Shown in pieces: positions 52,151-60,644 of a stretch of DNA of 64,000 bases. The translations under genes and the position numbers were made by a program. Each line of letters opens with the position of its first letter. Position 1 is the stretch's first letter. The notes under the pieces were generated by a model. It saw only the letters and a program-made list of their open reading frames with translations. It ran no database searches and was not told where the DNA came from. Origin of the DNA: an uncultured Aequorivita sp. (GTDB taxonomy: Bacteria; Bacteroidota; Bacteroidia; Flavobacteriales; Flavobacteriaceae); contig CAKZLK010000016.1 in assembly GCA_937125455.1 (NCBI GenBank), positions 164,030 through 228,029 of the forward strand. The letters are read 5' to 3'.

Positions 52151-52864
52151 GTGGAAAAAACGATACTTAAATGTGCAATTGTAGATGATTCTACACTGCA
52201 ACGGCTTTCAATTGTAAAGCTCATACAAATGCACCCATCTCTAGAACTTGTTGGGGAGTATAAAAATGCTATTGAGGCCAAAATGGGCCTGGCTTCTACA
52301 GAAATCGATCTGATTTTTCTGGATATTGAAATGCCTATTCTTTCAGGATTTGATCTTCTGGATGATATACAAAGAAAACCACAAGTTATTTTTGTTACCG
52401 GAAAAACCAAGTATGCATTCAAAGCATTTGATTATGATGCAGTAGATTACCTTCGTAAGCCTATTGCAAAAGACCGTTTCTTAAATGCCGTTCATAAAGC
52501 AATTACCAATTACAAACTTAAAAATGAAGAAGGCTTTGACGATGAAGATTTTATCTTCGTAAAAAGCAATCTTAAAAAGCGAAAAGTTTTCTTGAACGAA
52601 CTTCGATATATTGAAGCTTTGGGCGATTATGTGAAATTGGTAACCGAACACGATTCACTGGTAGTTCTTTCTACGATGAAAGCTTTTCAGTCTTTATTGC
52701 CAAATGATCGTTTCCTTAGAATCCACAAATCATATATCGTGAATTTGGACAAAGTGCAACGCTATAACAGTAAGACTATTGAACTGGACAAAGACAAATT
52801 GCCTTTGAGCCGAAATAGAAAAGCTGATCTTGTTGAAGCCTTGGCCGCTACGCAGAACGCTTAA
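52151..52864 (+). CDS. LytTR-type response regulator
   Basis: 237 residues from a GTG at 52151; the open frame begins further upstream, but the receiver domain starts at MEKTILKCAIVDDS. The receiver domain (about 7-118) has Asp58 as the phosphoacceptor (FLDIEMP) and a conserved Lys near 108. The LytTR DNA-binding domain (about 138-235) has the RIHKSYIVNLDKV and LPLSRNRK motifs. No histidine kinase gene is adjacent. Its stop and the priA stop interlock in TTAA at 52861-52864. Confidence 0.9.
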   Translation: MEKTILKCAIVDDSTLQRLSIVKLIQMHPSLELVGEYKNAIEAKMGLASTEIDLIFLDIEMPILSGFDLLDDIQRKPQVIFVTGKTKYAFKAFDYDAVDYLRKPIAKDRFLNAVHKAITNYKLKNEEGFDDEDFIFVKSNLKKRKVFLNELRYIEALGDYVKLVTEHDSLVVLSTMKAFQSLLPNDRFLRIHKSYIVNLDKVQRYNSKTIELDKDKLPLSRNRKADLVEALAATQNA

Positions 52865-55311
52865 TAATTATCTACATCAATATTCACCCGAACGCTTGAG
52901 AAGTCCTTTAAGGAATTGAAACTACGCTGTACGTTTTCTATGTATTTCTTCGTCTTCTCCAACGATTGATTCTTTGGAATTTTCACTAGAAGATTGATGA
53001 TGTATTTATTTTTTATTCTTCCAACAGGCGGTGGCTCCGGACCTAACACATTTTCTTTAAACTGCATTTCCAAGGCTTGACCAAACCAAGCTGAAGCTTT
53101 CTGAACCCGTACCAAGTTTTTATCCTTAAAAACAAGTTTTATAGTTCTGAAAAAAGGAGGATACTTATAATTGTGTCGCTCTTCAAGCTGCTCTTTGTAC
53201 ATGCCTTCGTAATCATTCACGCTAACTTGTTTCAAAATTTGATGATACGGATTGTAAGTCTGTATCAATACCTTACCGCGTTTTTGGGTACGCCCTGCCC
53301 TACCCGAAACTTGTTGCAGTAATTGAAAACTGCGTTCATGGGCTCTAAAGTCCGGAAAGTTCAGAAGATTATCAGCATTCATAACACCCACCAAGCTTAT
53401 ATTCCTAAAATCCAATCCTTTGGCAAGCATTTGTGTGCCCACCAAAATATCAATTTCTTCGTTTTCCAACGCTTCAATTAATTTTGAATACGAATGTTTT
53501 CCCTTAGTTGTGTCTTGGTCCATCCGCGCCACTTTGTGGTTTGGAAACAACGTTTTTAACTCCGTCTCAATTTGCTCAGTGCCAAAACCTTTGGTGTCCA
53601 AGGTTACACTTCCGCAGGCAATACAGCTTTGCATCATCGCCATATGATAACCGCAATAATGACAGCGCAACTGATTTTTGTGTTGATGGAATGTCAAGCT
53701 CACATCACAGTTTGGGCATTGAGGAGAAACTCCGCAGGTAGTGCATTCAACGACAGGCGAAAACCCCCTTCTATTCTGAAAAAGAATAACTTGTTCTCCA
53801 TTTTTTAAAACCTCGCGCATTTCTTCCAACAACCGATCGCTGAAATGACCCCTCATCTGTTTTTTGCGAGTTTTTTCTTTTATATCGACTAATTCAATGT
53901 CCGGCATCAAGACATTCCCGAAGCGTTTTTTTAAAGTAACCAAACCGAACTTTTCAGTTTTTGCATTGTGGTAACTTTCCAACGAAGGTGTTGCGGAACC
54001 CATCAATAGCTTCGCTTTTTGAAGATTTGCCAAAACAATGGCACTGTCGCGGGCGTTGTATCGCGGGGCTGGACTATATTGTTTAAAGCTCGGTTCGTGT
54101 TCTTCATCAACAATAATAAGCCCTAAATTTTTAAAAGGAAGAAATAAAGACGAGCGTGCGCCAATAACTACTTGCGCTTTCGGTTTTTCGGCTAGTACAT
54201 TGTTCCAAACCTCAACGCGCTCATTCACTGAAAACTTGGAGTGATACACAGAAATTTTTTCGCCGAAATATTTTTGTAGCCGACTAATTAACTGAGTTGT
54301 CAAAGCAATTTCGGGAAGCATATACAAAACTTGCTTTCCAGTTGCAATAACCTCTTCAATAAGTTGAACGTAAATTTCTGTTTTTCCACTGGAAGTGACC
54401 CCATGCAGTAACACCGTATCTTTCGATTCAAAAGACGTTTTTATTTCTTGATAAGCTAAAGTTTGCGCTTCGTTTAACTTTTTAATCCCTGACGTAGCTT
54501 CACCAGAAAAGGCAACTCGGTCTTCTTGAATAAAATATTCTTCCAAAATGCCTTTATCAATGAGTGCTTTCAGCGTAGCCGACGAAGCCTCGCTTTTCTT
54601 TTGAAGCATTGTGGAGCTAATCGGTTTTTTTGTCTGTGTATTCAGCATAAAAAGATGCATCAGCACTTCGCGCTGCTTGTGAGCTCGGTTTAATGAATCC
54701 AGCAGTTCACGCAGACTTTCCTCGGAAGTATATTCCGAAGCTAACTTTATATAGCGTTTTAGCTTTGGCGTGTATTGTTCGTAAACCGTTTCCTCTACTT
54801 TAATAATGCTTTTATCGAGCAGGTTTTGAATTACCGAAACGATATTTTTTCTATCCAAAATACTACGGGCATCGTTAATGTGAATTGATGATTGATGCTG
54901 CAACGCTTCATACAAAACAAATTCATCATCAGTTAAGGATGCTTCGTCCTGAAAATTTCGGGACGAGAGTTTAATAATGGTTTCACTTTCCAGCAGAAAA
55001 GCGCTGGGAAGTGCTGCTTTTATAACTTCACCCAAAGAACACATATAATAATTTGCCAACCATTCCCAATGTTTAATTTGAATAGCCGTAATTATGGGTT
55101 CTTCATCTAAAATATGATCGATAGACTTTGTTTCATAACCAACCGGTGGTTGATCGTGTACTTGATAAACAATACCTGTATAAACTTTAGATTTTCCGAA
55201 TGGAATTGCCACACGCATCCCCTGCTTTAAAAAAGCCGCTTCGTCTTTGTTCACGCTATAGGTGAAAGCCTGCTTTAATGGAATGGGGAGAATGACGTCT
55301 ATAAAATACAA
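52861..55311 (-). CDS. priA: Primosomal protein N' (replication restart helicase)
   Basis: 816 residues. The N-terminal 3'-DNA-binding domain (FIDVILPIPLKQAFTY) and a winged helix are followed by the helicase core, with Walker A GVTSSGKTE and the DEAH-like IIVDEEHEPSF. A zinc region with eight Cys is inserted in the second helicase half (CTTCGVSPQCPNC then CHYCGYH and CIACGS). PriA reloads the replisome at stalled forks. The length is typical. It forms a single-gene unit. Confidence 0.95.
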   Translation of the reverse strand: MYFIDVILPIPLKQAFTYSVNKDEAAFLKQGMRVAIPFGKSKVYTGIVYQVHDQPPVGYETKSIDHILDEEPIITAIQIKHWEWLANYYMCSLGEVIKAALPSAFLLESETIIKLSSRNFQDEASLTDDEFVLYEALQHQSSIHINDARSILDRKNIVSVIQNLLDKSIIKVEETVYEQYTPKLKRYIKLASEYTSEESLRELLDSLNRAHKQREVLMHLFMLNTQTKKPISSTMLQKKSEASSATLKALIDKGILEEYFIQEDRVAFSGEATSGIKKLNEAQTLAYQEIKTSFESKDTVLLHGVTSSGKTEIYVQLIEEVIATGKQVLYMLPEIALTTQLISRLQKYFGEKISVYHSKFSVNERVEVWNNVLAEKPKAQVVIGARSSLFLPFKNLGLIIVDEEHEPSFKQYSPAPRYNARDSAIVLANLQKAKLLMGSATPSLESYHNAKTEKFGLVTLKKRFGNVLMPDIELVDIKEKTRKKQMRGHFSDRLLEEMREVLKNGEQVILFQNRRGFSPVVECTTCGVSPQCPNCDVSLTFHQHKNQLRCHYCGYHMAMMQSCIACGSVTLDTKGFGTEQIETELKTLFPNHKVARMDQDTTKGKHSYSKLIEALENEEIDILVGTQMLAKGLDFRNISLVGVMNADNLLNFPDFRAHERSFQLLQQVSGRAGRTQKRGKVLIQTYNPYHQILKQVSVNDYEGMYKEQLEERHNYKYPPFFRTIKLVFKDKNLVRVQKASAWFGQALEMQFKENVLGPEPPPVGRIKNKYIINLLVKIPKNQSLEKTKKYIENVQRSFNSLKDFSSVRVNIDVDNY

Positions 55312-55347
55312 GGGGAAAATTTAATAGTTATTAGGTTAGTGAAATTA

Positions 55348-55376
55348 TAAAAAAAGGCCGCCAGAATTGGCAGCCT
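55348..55376 (-). terminator. Intrinsic terminator after the DUF2147 gene
   Basis: AGGC-C-GCCA (55355-55363) pairs with TGGC-A-GCCT (55368-55376) with one mismatch and a 4-nt loop; the minus strand continues into seven T (55354-55348). Confidence 0.85.
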
Positions 55377-55399
55377 AAAGATACTATTTTTAAAGTCTT

Positions 55400-55828
55400 T
55401 TAATTGACGCGACTCCAAGTTTGTGTTCTACCTAAAAGCGAGAAACCGATATAGCCACGTACGTCCAATTTATTGGGACCGTCAAGTTCTATGTAGCATT
55501 TGTAGACCTTTCCGTTGTTTGGGTCCATAATCGTTCCGTCTTTATACTCATCACCATCTTTTTCAAGACCTTTAATGATTACTATTCCCAAAATAGGTTT
55601 TCCCTTATCTGAACCTGGGCATTCATCACAAGTAGCGTTCTTTTTAGCAGGATTTAAAATCTCTACTACTTTTCCGTAAATTTTTCCGTCTTGCTTGTAA
55701 ATTTCAACAATAGATTTTGCTTCGCCTGTTTCATCGTCAATGGTTTTCCATTTTCCAGTTACATCCTGCGCCACAGCCGAAATAACAGTAAGGGCAACAA
55801 GGGAGATAGTTAAAAGTATTTTTTTCAT
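55400..55828 (-). CDS. Secreted DUF2147 protein
   Basis: 142 residues with a signal peptide (about 1-20) and one DUF2147 beta-barrel domain (VTGKWKTIDDETGEAKSIVE, then GYIGFSLLGRTQTWSRV). The two Cys in ATCDECPG could form a disulfide or bind metal. DUF2147 proteins are periplasmic or exported and of unknown function. It has its own terminator; YihY and nadC lie upstream on the same strand. Confidence 0.9.
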   Translation of the reverse strand: MKKILLTISLVALTVISAVAQDVTGKWKTIDDETGEAKSIVEIYKQDGKIYGKVVEILNPAKKNATCDECPGSDKGKPILGIVIIKGLEKDGDEYKDGTIMDPNNGKVYKCYIELDGPNKLDVRGYIGFSLLGRTQTWSRVN

Positions 55829-55850
55829 AGTTTAAAAATTAGGTTTAGTG

Positions 55851-56765
55851 TTACATTTTTTCTTTTAGCCGCTTTAATGATATGTTCAATTCAAAACCCA
55901 GCAGCAATAGGTTTGCATTTATCCAAATATATAACATCAGAATTAAAAGTGCGCCAATGGAACCGTATAACTCGTTATAATTTGAAAAGTTGTTCATGTA
56001 GACACCAAAAAAATAAGTGGTAAGCATAAACAACACCGTTGTAGTTACGGCTCCAATTGAAAAAAAGCTGGAAGACTTACCCTCTTTAGTGCCAAAATAA
56101 TAAAGGGTTGCTATCACTACATAAATCATGATCACAAAAACAAGAAATTGAAAGAACTGAATCCAAAAAACATCGTTTTGGATGTAGGATCTGGACTGAA
56201 GGTCGTGAATAATGTATTCGCCGTAAAGGATGACCCCAACAGTAGTTAACAACAACAATGCCAAGAAAATGGACACAATCAATGCCACAAAATATTGTCT
56301 AAAAAAAGAGCGGTTTATATTTACATGATAAGAATACTCAAAAGCACTGAAAATGGCATTTACTCCGTTGGCCGATAAAAAGATGGACAGAAAAAATACA
56401 AAGGATATTAACCCAGCTCTGGGGTTTACGGCAATATCTGCAATAATTGGGTAAAAAAACTGTGTGGTTTGTGCAGGTAAAAGCGCTTCAAAAAATATAA
56501 GAAATCGCGTTTGGAAGCCGTCTATTGGTATATATGGAATTAAGTTTAGCAAAAACAGTAAGAAAGGAAAAAGCGCAAGAAAAAAACTGTAGGCAATAGA
56601 ACTCGCACGGGGCGAAAAAGAACCTTTTAATATTCCGGTTCCATAAATATCCAGCAAATTATAGAGCGTAAACTCTCCCCCCATACCTGGAAGTTTTATT
56701 TTTTTACTGAACCTAACCAAATCCCGAATTACGGGAATGTTTATTTCCTTTTTGTTTTCGCTCAT
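55851..56765 (-). CDS. YihY/virulence factor BrkB family membrane protein
   Basis: 304 residues with six transmembrane helices and the BrkB signature (SPRASSIAYSFFLALFPFL, then YGSIGALLILMLYIWINA). Family members were once called RNase BN by mistake. They are membrane proteins of uncertain function with transport-like folds. Its ATG overlaps the nadC stop by four bases on the same strand. Confidence 0.92.
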   Translation of the reverse strand: MSENKKEINIPVIRDLVRFSKKIKLPGMGGEFTLYNLLDIYGTGILKGSFSPRASSIAYSFFLALFPFLLFLLNLIPYIPIDGFQTRFLIFFEALLPAQTTQFFYPIIADIAVNPRAGLISFVFFLSIFLSANGVNAIFSAFEYSYHVNINRSFFRQYFVALIVSIFLALLLLTTVGVILYGEYIIHDLQSRSYIQNDVFWIQFFQFLVFVIMIYVVIATLYYFGTKEGKSSSFFSIGAVTTTVLFMLTTYFFGVYMNNFSNYNELYGSIGALLILMLYIWINANLLLLGFELNISLKRLKEKM

Positions 56766-57622
56766 TTAACCGCTTTTAAGCTTAGGTCCATATTGTAAAC
56801 CGAATGCGTCAATGCACCGCTAGAAATATAATCTACACCGCATTCGGCGTAGTGTTTTGCAGTTTCTAAAGTAATCCCGCCGCTTGATTCGGTAAGGCAT
56901 TTACCATTGATAAGTTTCACAGCCTTACGGGTATCTTCATAATTGAAGTTGTCTATCAAGATTCGATAAACACCTTCTGATTGCAATATTTCTTCTATTT
57001 CGGAAAGGTTTCTAGCTTCAACAATTATTTTAAGGTCTAGCTGATTTTCCCTTAAATAATTCTTTGTCTTTGCTATGGCTTTGGTTATTCCGCCGCAAAA
57101 ATCGATGTGGTTGTCTTTTAGCATTACCATATCATACAAGGCAAAACGGTGGTTCTCCCCGCCTCCAATTTTTACGGCCCATTTTTCCAAGGCGCGAATT
57201 CCAGGAGTGGTTTTTCGGGTGTCTAATATCTTTGTATTCGTACCATCTAAGAGTTTTACGTATTCGTTCGTCTTGGTTGCAATGGCGCTCATCCGCTGCA
57301 TAGCATTTAAAACCAATCGCTCCGATTTTAAAATGGATTGCGAAAGGCCCGAAACATAAAAGCACACATCTCCATACTTTACGGAGCTGCCATCCTTTAT
57401 TTTAATGTCCAACTCGAGTCCTGGATCTACATATTCAAAAACCAGTCGGGCGAATTCTATACCAGCAATAATACCTTCGTCTTTCACCAAAAGCTTTGCA
57501 GAACCCCTTGCATCCTCGGGAATACAGGCCAGCGAACTGTGGTCGCCATCGCCTACATCCTCACGGATGGCGTTGGCAATAATAATATCTATTTCTTTGT
57601 TGAATTGTTTATCTGAAATCAT
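56762..57622 (-). CDS. nadC: Nicotinate-nucleotide pyrophosphorylase (carboxylating)
   Basis: 286 residues from ATG at 57622 (MISDKQFNKEIDIII); the open frame extends 49 codons further but without similarity to the family and across the rlmH promoter. Motifs: EDVGDGDHSS, RLVLNAMQRMSAIAT, LDTRKTTPGIRALEKWAV, GGGENHRFAL and KDNHI. It converts quinolinate and PRPP to nicotinate mononucleotide in NAD synthesis. It is coupled to the YihY gene by an ATGA overlap and divergent from rlmH. Confidence 0.95.
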   Translation of the reverse strand: MISDKQFNKEIDIIIANAIREDVGDGDHSSLACIPEDARGSAKLLVKDEGIIAGIEFARLVFEYVDPGLELDIKIKDGSSVKYGDVCFYVSGLSQSILKSERLVLNAMQRMSAIATKTNEYVKLLDGTNTKILDTRKTTPGIRALEKWAVKIGGGENHRFALYDMVMLKDNHIDFCGGITKAIAKTKNYLRENQLDLKIIVEARNLSEIEEILQSEGVYRILIDNFNYEDTRKAVKLINGKCLTESSGGITLETAKHYAECGVDYISSGALTHSVYNMDLSLKAVK

Positions 57623-57728
57623 AGCAAGGAAATTTCTGCTAAAATACTTTAAAAAGTTTGAAGGACGAAGTGAGGAGTGGGAAGTAGCAACTTTTATCTT
57701 TGTATTTTTAACTTCTGAAATGTTTTCA

Positions 57729-58202
57729 ATGAAAATAACACTGCTCGCCATTGGCAAAACCGATAACAAGCAACTGCAAACCTTGATAGATGACTACATC
57801 AAGCGATTGGGTTTTTACATCCCGTTTGAAATGGAGGTAATTCCAGATGTGAAAAATGCAAAAAATCTCTCTGAAGCACTTCAAAAGCAGGCAGAGGGCG
57901 AAGAAATATTGAAGCGCTCTACCACTGACGATGTTTTAATTCTGCTTGACGAAAAGGGAAAAACATATACTTCGGAAGGCTTTGCTGAGTTTCTACAGAA
58001 GAAAATGAACAGCGGTTTAAAAAACCTCATCTTCGTTATTGGTGGGCCTTATGGCTTTAGTGAAGCGGTTTACGAACGTGCAAATGGTAAAGTTTCACTT
58101 TCCTCAATGACCTTTTCACACCAAATGGTGCGGCTTTTTTTTATTGAACAACTTTATCGTGGGTTTACTATTTTGAGGAATGAACCTTACCATCATAAAT
58201 AG
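57729..58202 (+). CDS. rlmH: 23S rRNA pseudouridine-1915 N3-methyltransferase
   Basis: 157 residues from ATG at 57729 (MKITLLAIGKTDNKQLQ), with a TATCTTTG -7 element at 57695-57702. This is a SPOUT methyltransferase with the knot motifs FVIGGPYGFSEAVYERA and LSSMTFSHQMVRLFFIEQLYRG. It methylates pseudouridine 1915 in the 70S ribosome. The much longer open frame in the same phase upstream runs through the nadC gene and is not part of it. Confidence 0.95.
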   Translation: MKITLLAIGKTDNKQLQTLIDDYIKRLGFYIPFEMEVIPDVKNAKNLSEALQKQAEGEEILKRSTTDDVLILLDEKGKTYTSEGFAEFLQKKMNSGLKNLIFVIGGPYGFSEAVYERANGKVSLSSMTFSHQMVRLFFIEQLYRGFTILRNEPYHHK

Positions 58203-58268
58203 TAATTAATAAAGTTTAATTAATATTGGGTACTAGATTCTGGGTTCTTGGTTCTTGGCTCTTAATTA

Positions 58269-58574
58269 TTACCATTGACAATCTATGAAGTCTGTAAACA
58301 TATGGAACAATAGTCCTACTGCAATTATTCTGGTCTTTTTGAAAAATAACAACACTACATATACCGCCATCGCCCAATAGGTGTGTAGCGGATGAAAGTT
58401 GATACTGCAACGACCTGGATCGAAGATTGGTGTGGCAAGAAGGTGGTCTACATCTACCAACATAGTCGCGAGCATAATGAGCCACGCTTCTTTCCATTGG
58501 TCTCTAAAAAAAATATAGGCAATTAATCCCGGAACAATTAGATGAAGTGTGTAATGAACTAGGGTTTGGAGCAT
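58269..58574 (-). CDS. Small membrane protein (DUF6122-like)
   Basis: 101 residues with three to four hydrophobic helices and conserved His/Asp residues: VHYTLHLIVPGLIAYIFFRD, LATMLVDVDHLLATP, FHPLHTYWA and LFHMFTDFIDC. The spaced His and Asp in membrane helices recall the metal-dependent hydrolase/YdjM-like membrane family. I think it is DUF6122, but this is from memory. The gene is convergent with rlmH and stands alone. Confidence 0.8.
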   Translation of the reverse strand: MLQTLVHYTLHLIVPGLIAYIFFRDQWKEAWLIMLATMLVDVDHLLATPIFDPGRCSINFHPLHTYWAMAVYVVLLFFKKTRIIAVGLLFHMFTDFIDCQW

Positions 58575-58775
58575 GCTGGTTTTTTGGCAAAGATAGGAAT
58601 TCGTGATAAGGCAATCATAATTTTTGAAGAACGAGCTGTTTGATCCTTTTTAAGGACTCAAAAATCTATTTCAATAAACATATCCTTATGGAAGAGTTAT
58701 ATGAATTTTATATTTTGATGAAAACTTTAAAAAGTCTATTTTTCAAGATGGAAACCGTAGTTTAAAACTATAGAT

Positions 58776-59870
58776 ATGAAAAAAATATACGCAGTAGCAC
58801 TTTTCTTCTTAGCAACCTCTTTTGCACCAAATATTACATTCGCACAATGTGGCGATGTAACCATTGAGAGTTTAACAAACCCTGGGCCTTATGAAGTTGC
58901 AACACTTACCGAGGCCGATGGTCTTAGAAATGGCCCAGATTATCAAGGTGCCACGGTATATTATCCCACAAATGCTACACCTCCTTTCGCAAGTATTGCC
59001 ATTGTTCCTGGATTTACAGCGCTCCCTTCCAGTGTTGAAGAATGGGGGCCTTTTTATGCTTCCCACGGAATAGTTACGATCATTATTGGAACCAATTCGC
59101 TCTTTGATTTTCCAGAGGAAAGGGCCGCAGCACTTATTGATGCCTTAGAAACTATGCGCCAAGAAAATACCCGAAGCACATCTCCATTGGAAAACCAGCT
59201 TGATGTTGACAAATTTGCAGTGAGCGGATGGTCAATGGGCGGTGGTGGCGCGCAACGTGCAGCAGTTTTGGACAATACCATAAAAGGTGTGGTTGCTTTG
59301 TGCCCTTGGCTACCAAACCCTTCCTTAAACCACAACAGTCCTGTATTGATTTTTAGTGGGCAAAATGATCCTACCGCACCTCCCGCACAACACGCAGACT
59401 TGCATTATGCAGCTACTCCAAATACAACTGACAAGCTTCTTTTTGAAATTGCAAATGGAAACCATTCGGTTGCAAATTCGCCTAATGGTGGCGACGGTGC
59501 CGTGGGTAAAATCGCCCTTTCTTGGCTAAAACTTTATGTAGAAGAAAATGACTGTTATTGTCCGTTATTAACTGAGGAACTCTTAGTTAACCCTCCAGCG
59601 GCTTCTAAAGTATTATCCAGTTTTGAGTGTGAGTTGCTTAGTGTGCCTGATAATAGCTTTGCGATAAGCGTATATCCAAACCCTACAAAAGACTTTGTGA
59701 ATATAAGCATTCAGACTACTGCACATTATGAGGTGTACTCTGCGCTCGGTCAACGATTACTGTCCGGTGAACTTACCCAAAACGAAAAGCAGATTGACTT
59801 TTCAAACTTTGCGAAGGGGCTTTATTATGTGCGTTTAGCAAATGAAACTGTGAAGGTTATTAGGAACTAA
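58776..59870 (+). CDS. Secreted polyester-hydrolase-like (PETase-type) esterase with T9SS sorting domain
   Basis: 364 residues: a signal peptide (about 1-23), a dienelactone-hydrolase/cutinase-like alpha/beta-hydrolase (about 26-258) and a type A T9SS domain (about 296-364, SVYPNPTKDF). Its catalytic region closely follows PET hydrolases: the oxyanion loop PGFTALPSSVEEWGP (Phe80 for the usual Tyr), GWSMGGGG with Ser153, Trp178 in PWLPN, Asp198 in GQNDPTAP and His230 in NGNHSVANS. The extra disulfide near the active site of Ideonella PETase is missing (Ser194 and Val232 at those sites). The natural substrate may be cutin-like esters. Confidence 0.9.
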   Translation: MKKIYAVALFFLATSFAPNITFAQCGDVTIESLTNPGPYEVATLTEADGLRNGPDYQGATVYYPTNATPPFASIAIVPGFTALPSSVEEWGPFYASHGIVTIIIGTNSLFDFPEERAAALIDALETMRQENTRSTSPLENQLDVDKFAVSGWSMGGGGAQRAAVLDNTIKGVVALCPWLPNPSLNHNSPVLIFSGQNDPTAPPAQHADLHYAATPNTTDKLLFEIANGNHSVANSPNGGDGAVGKIALSWLKLYVEENDCYCPLLTEELLVNPPAASKVLSSFECELLSVPDNSFAISVYPNPTKDFVNISIQTTAHYEVYSALGQRLLSGELTQNEKQIDFSNFAKGLYYVRLANETVKVIRN

Positions 59871-59871
59871 T

Positions 59872-59925
59872 GTGAATAAGTGAGTGCGTGAGTACGTGAG
59901 TTTTTGAATATGTGAGCTTGTATAG
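59872..59925. repeat. Degenerate GTGAG-containing short tandem repeats
   Basis: Five imperfect units of about 8-14 bases built on GTGAGT/GTGAA-like words follow the esterase stop. There is no coding capacity. Such low-order repeats are probably slippage products. Confidence 0.5.
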
Positions 59926-59954
59926 GCACGAGCGGAATGATTGCAGCACTGCGC

Positions 59955-60194
59955 TTAAATATGTGAATGAATCTTATCTACTAAATCTCCAAAAGTATCT
60001 ACTGTTACAAATTCCACCATTGGGGTATTTAGAGAGAATGACTCCATGGTCATTATTAAAATTTCACCGCGGTCTATAGAATTTTCTGCCCAGTCTCCTA
60101 TGCGATCGCCCATTGCAATATTTTGCGCTTCTATGTCTGGCAATACCTCTGCTGTTATGCTAACAATTACTTTAAATATTTCTTGTTTATCCAA
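59955..60194 (-). CDS. Acyl-carrier-protein-like protein
   Basis: 79 residues of a four-helix carrier-protein fold. The phosphopantetheine site corresponds to Ser39 in the motif AENSIDRGEIL, with Asn38 in place of the usual Asp. Helix 3 and the C-terminal VDTFGDLVDKIHSHI match the ACP/PCP pattern. It is not the housekeeping AcpP, which has DSLD. No synthase genes lie nearby, so its acyl partner is unknown. It lies 12 bp after the gene for a small membrane protein. Confidence 0.7.
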   Translation of the reverse strand: MDKQEIFKVIVSITAEVLPDIEAQNIAMGDRIGDWAENSIDRGEILIMTMESFSLNTPMVEFVTVDTFGDLVDKIHSHI

Positions 60195-60206
60195 TTTGGT
60201 TATTGA

Positions 60207-60557
60207 TTAAGGTTTGGAAACAAATTCTATTATTAAGCTAATACTGATCAATAAAGTTATAATTATTACAGCCCAAACATACACTTTATAAAATTTCTTT
60301 TGATCGCGGAAATCATAATTTGAAATAGTTTCTGTACTTGCTATTATACCGTTTTCAATAAGTAATTTATCTACTTTTTCAAGGTCTGTGTCTAAAATGA
60401 AATATCTTATTCCTTCTGTTGTATTGGGCTGTTCGTTGATGTCTGAATAGAAAGGTATCTGCTTGCGGTTCATTAAATTTTCAAACTTAATTGTATCCTT
60501 TAACAAAACATAGAGTTTTAGATGGTCTTGATGTTTTATGTAGAAGGTGTTGTTCAT
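60207..60557 (-). CDS. Small C-terminally anchored protein
   Basis: 116 residues: a cytoplasmic alpha/beta domain of about 85 residues (NNTFYIKHQDHLKLYVLLKD and a LEKVDKLLIENGI helix) and one C-terminal transmembrane helix (about 91-112). The soluble part has the feel of a small DUF2007-like signal domain, but the match is weak. No function assigned. It is probably co-transcribed with the carrier-protein gene downstream. Confidence 0.65.
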   Translation of the reverse strand: MNNTFYIKHQDHLKLYVLLKDTIKFENLMNRKQIPFYSDINEQPNTTEGIRYFILDTDLEKVDKLLIENGIIASTETISNYDFRDQKKFYKVYVWAVIIITLLISISLIIEFVSKP

Positions 60558-60644
60558 TGAAGATTTTAAATTATGGGCACACGTTACAAACGGGAACTAT
60601 CGGGGGGCGAGCTTTTCAAAAGCGCGCCAGAGGGAGCGGAGGGA

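Noticed and set aside
57405..57728. Upstream extension of the rlmH frame
   Set aside because: It lies antisense inside nadC, has no homology to SPOUT enzymes, and a -7 element lies downstream of it at 57695.
60611..60623. GCTTTT/AAAAGC palindrome as terminator
   Set aside because: The loop would be a single base and no T run follows.
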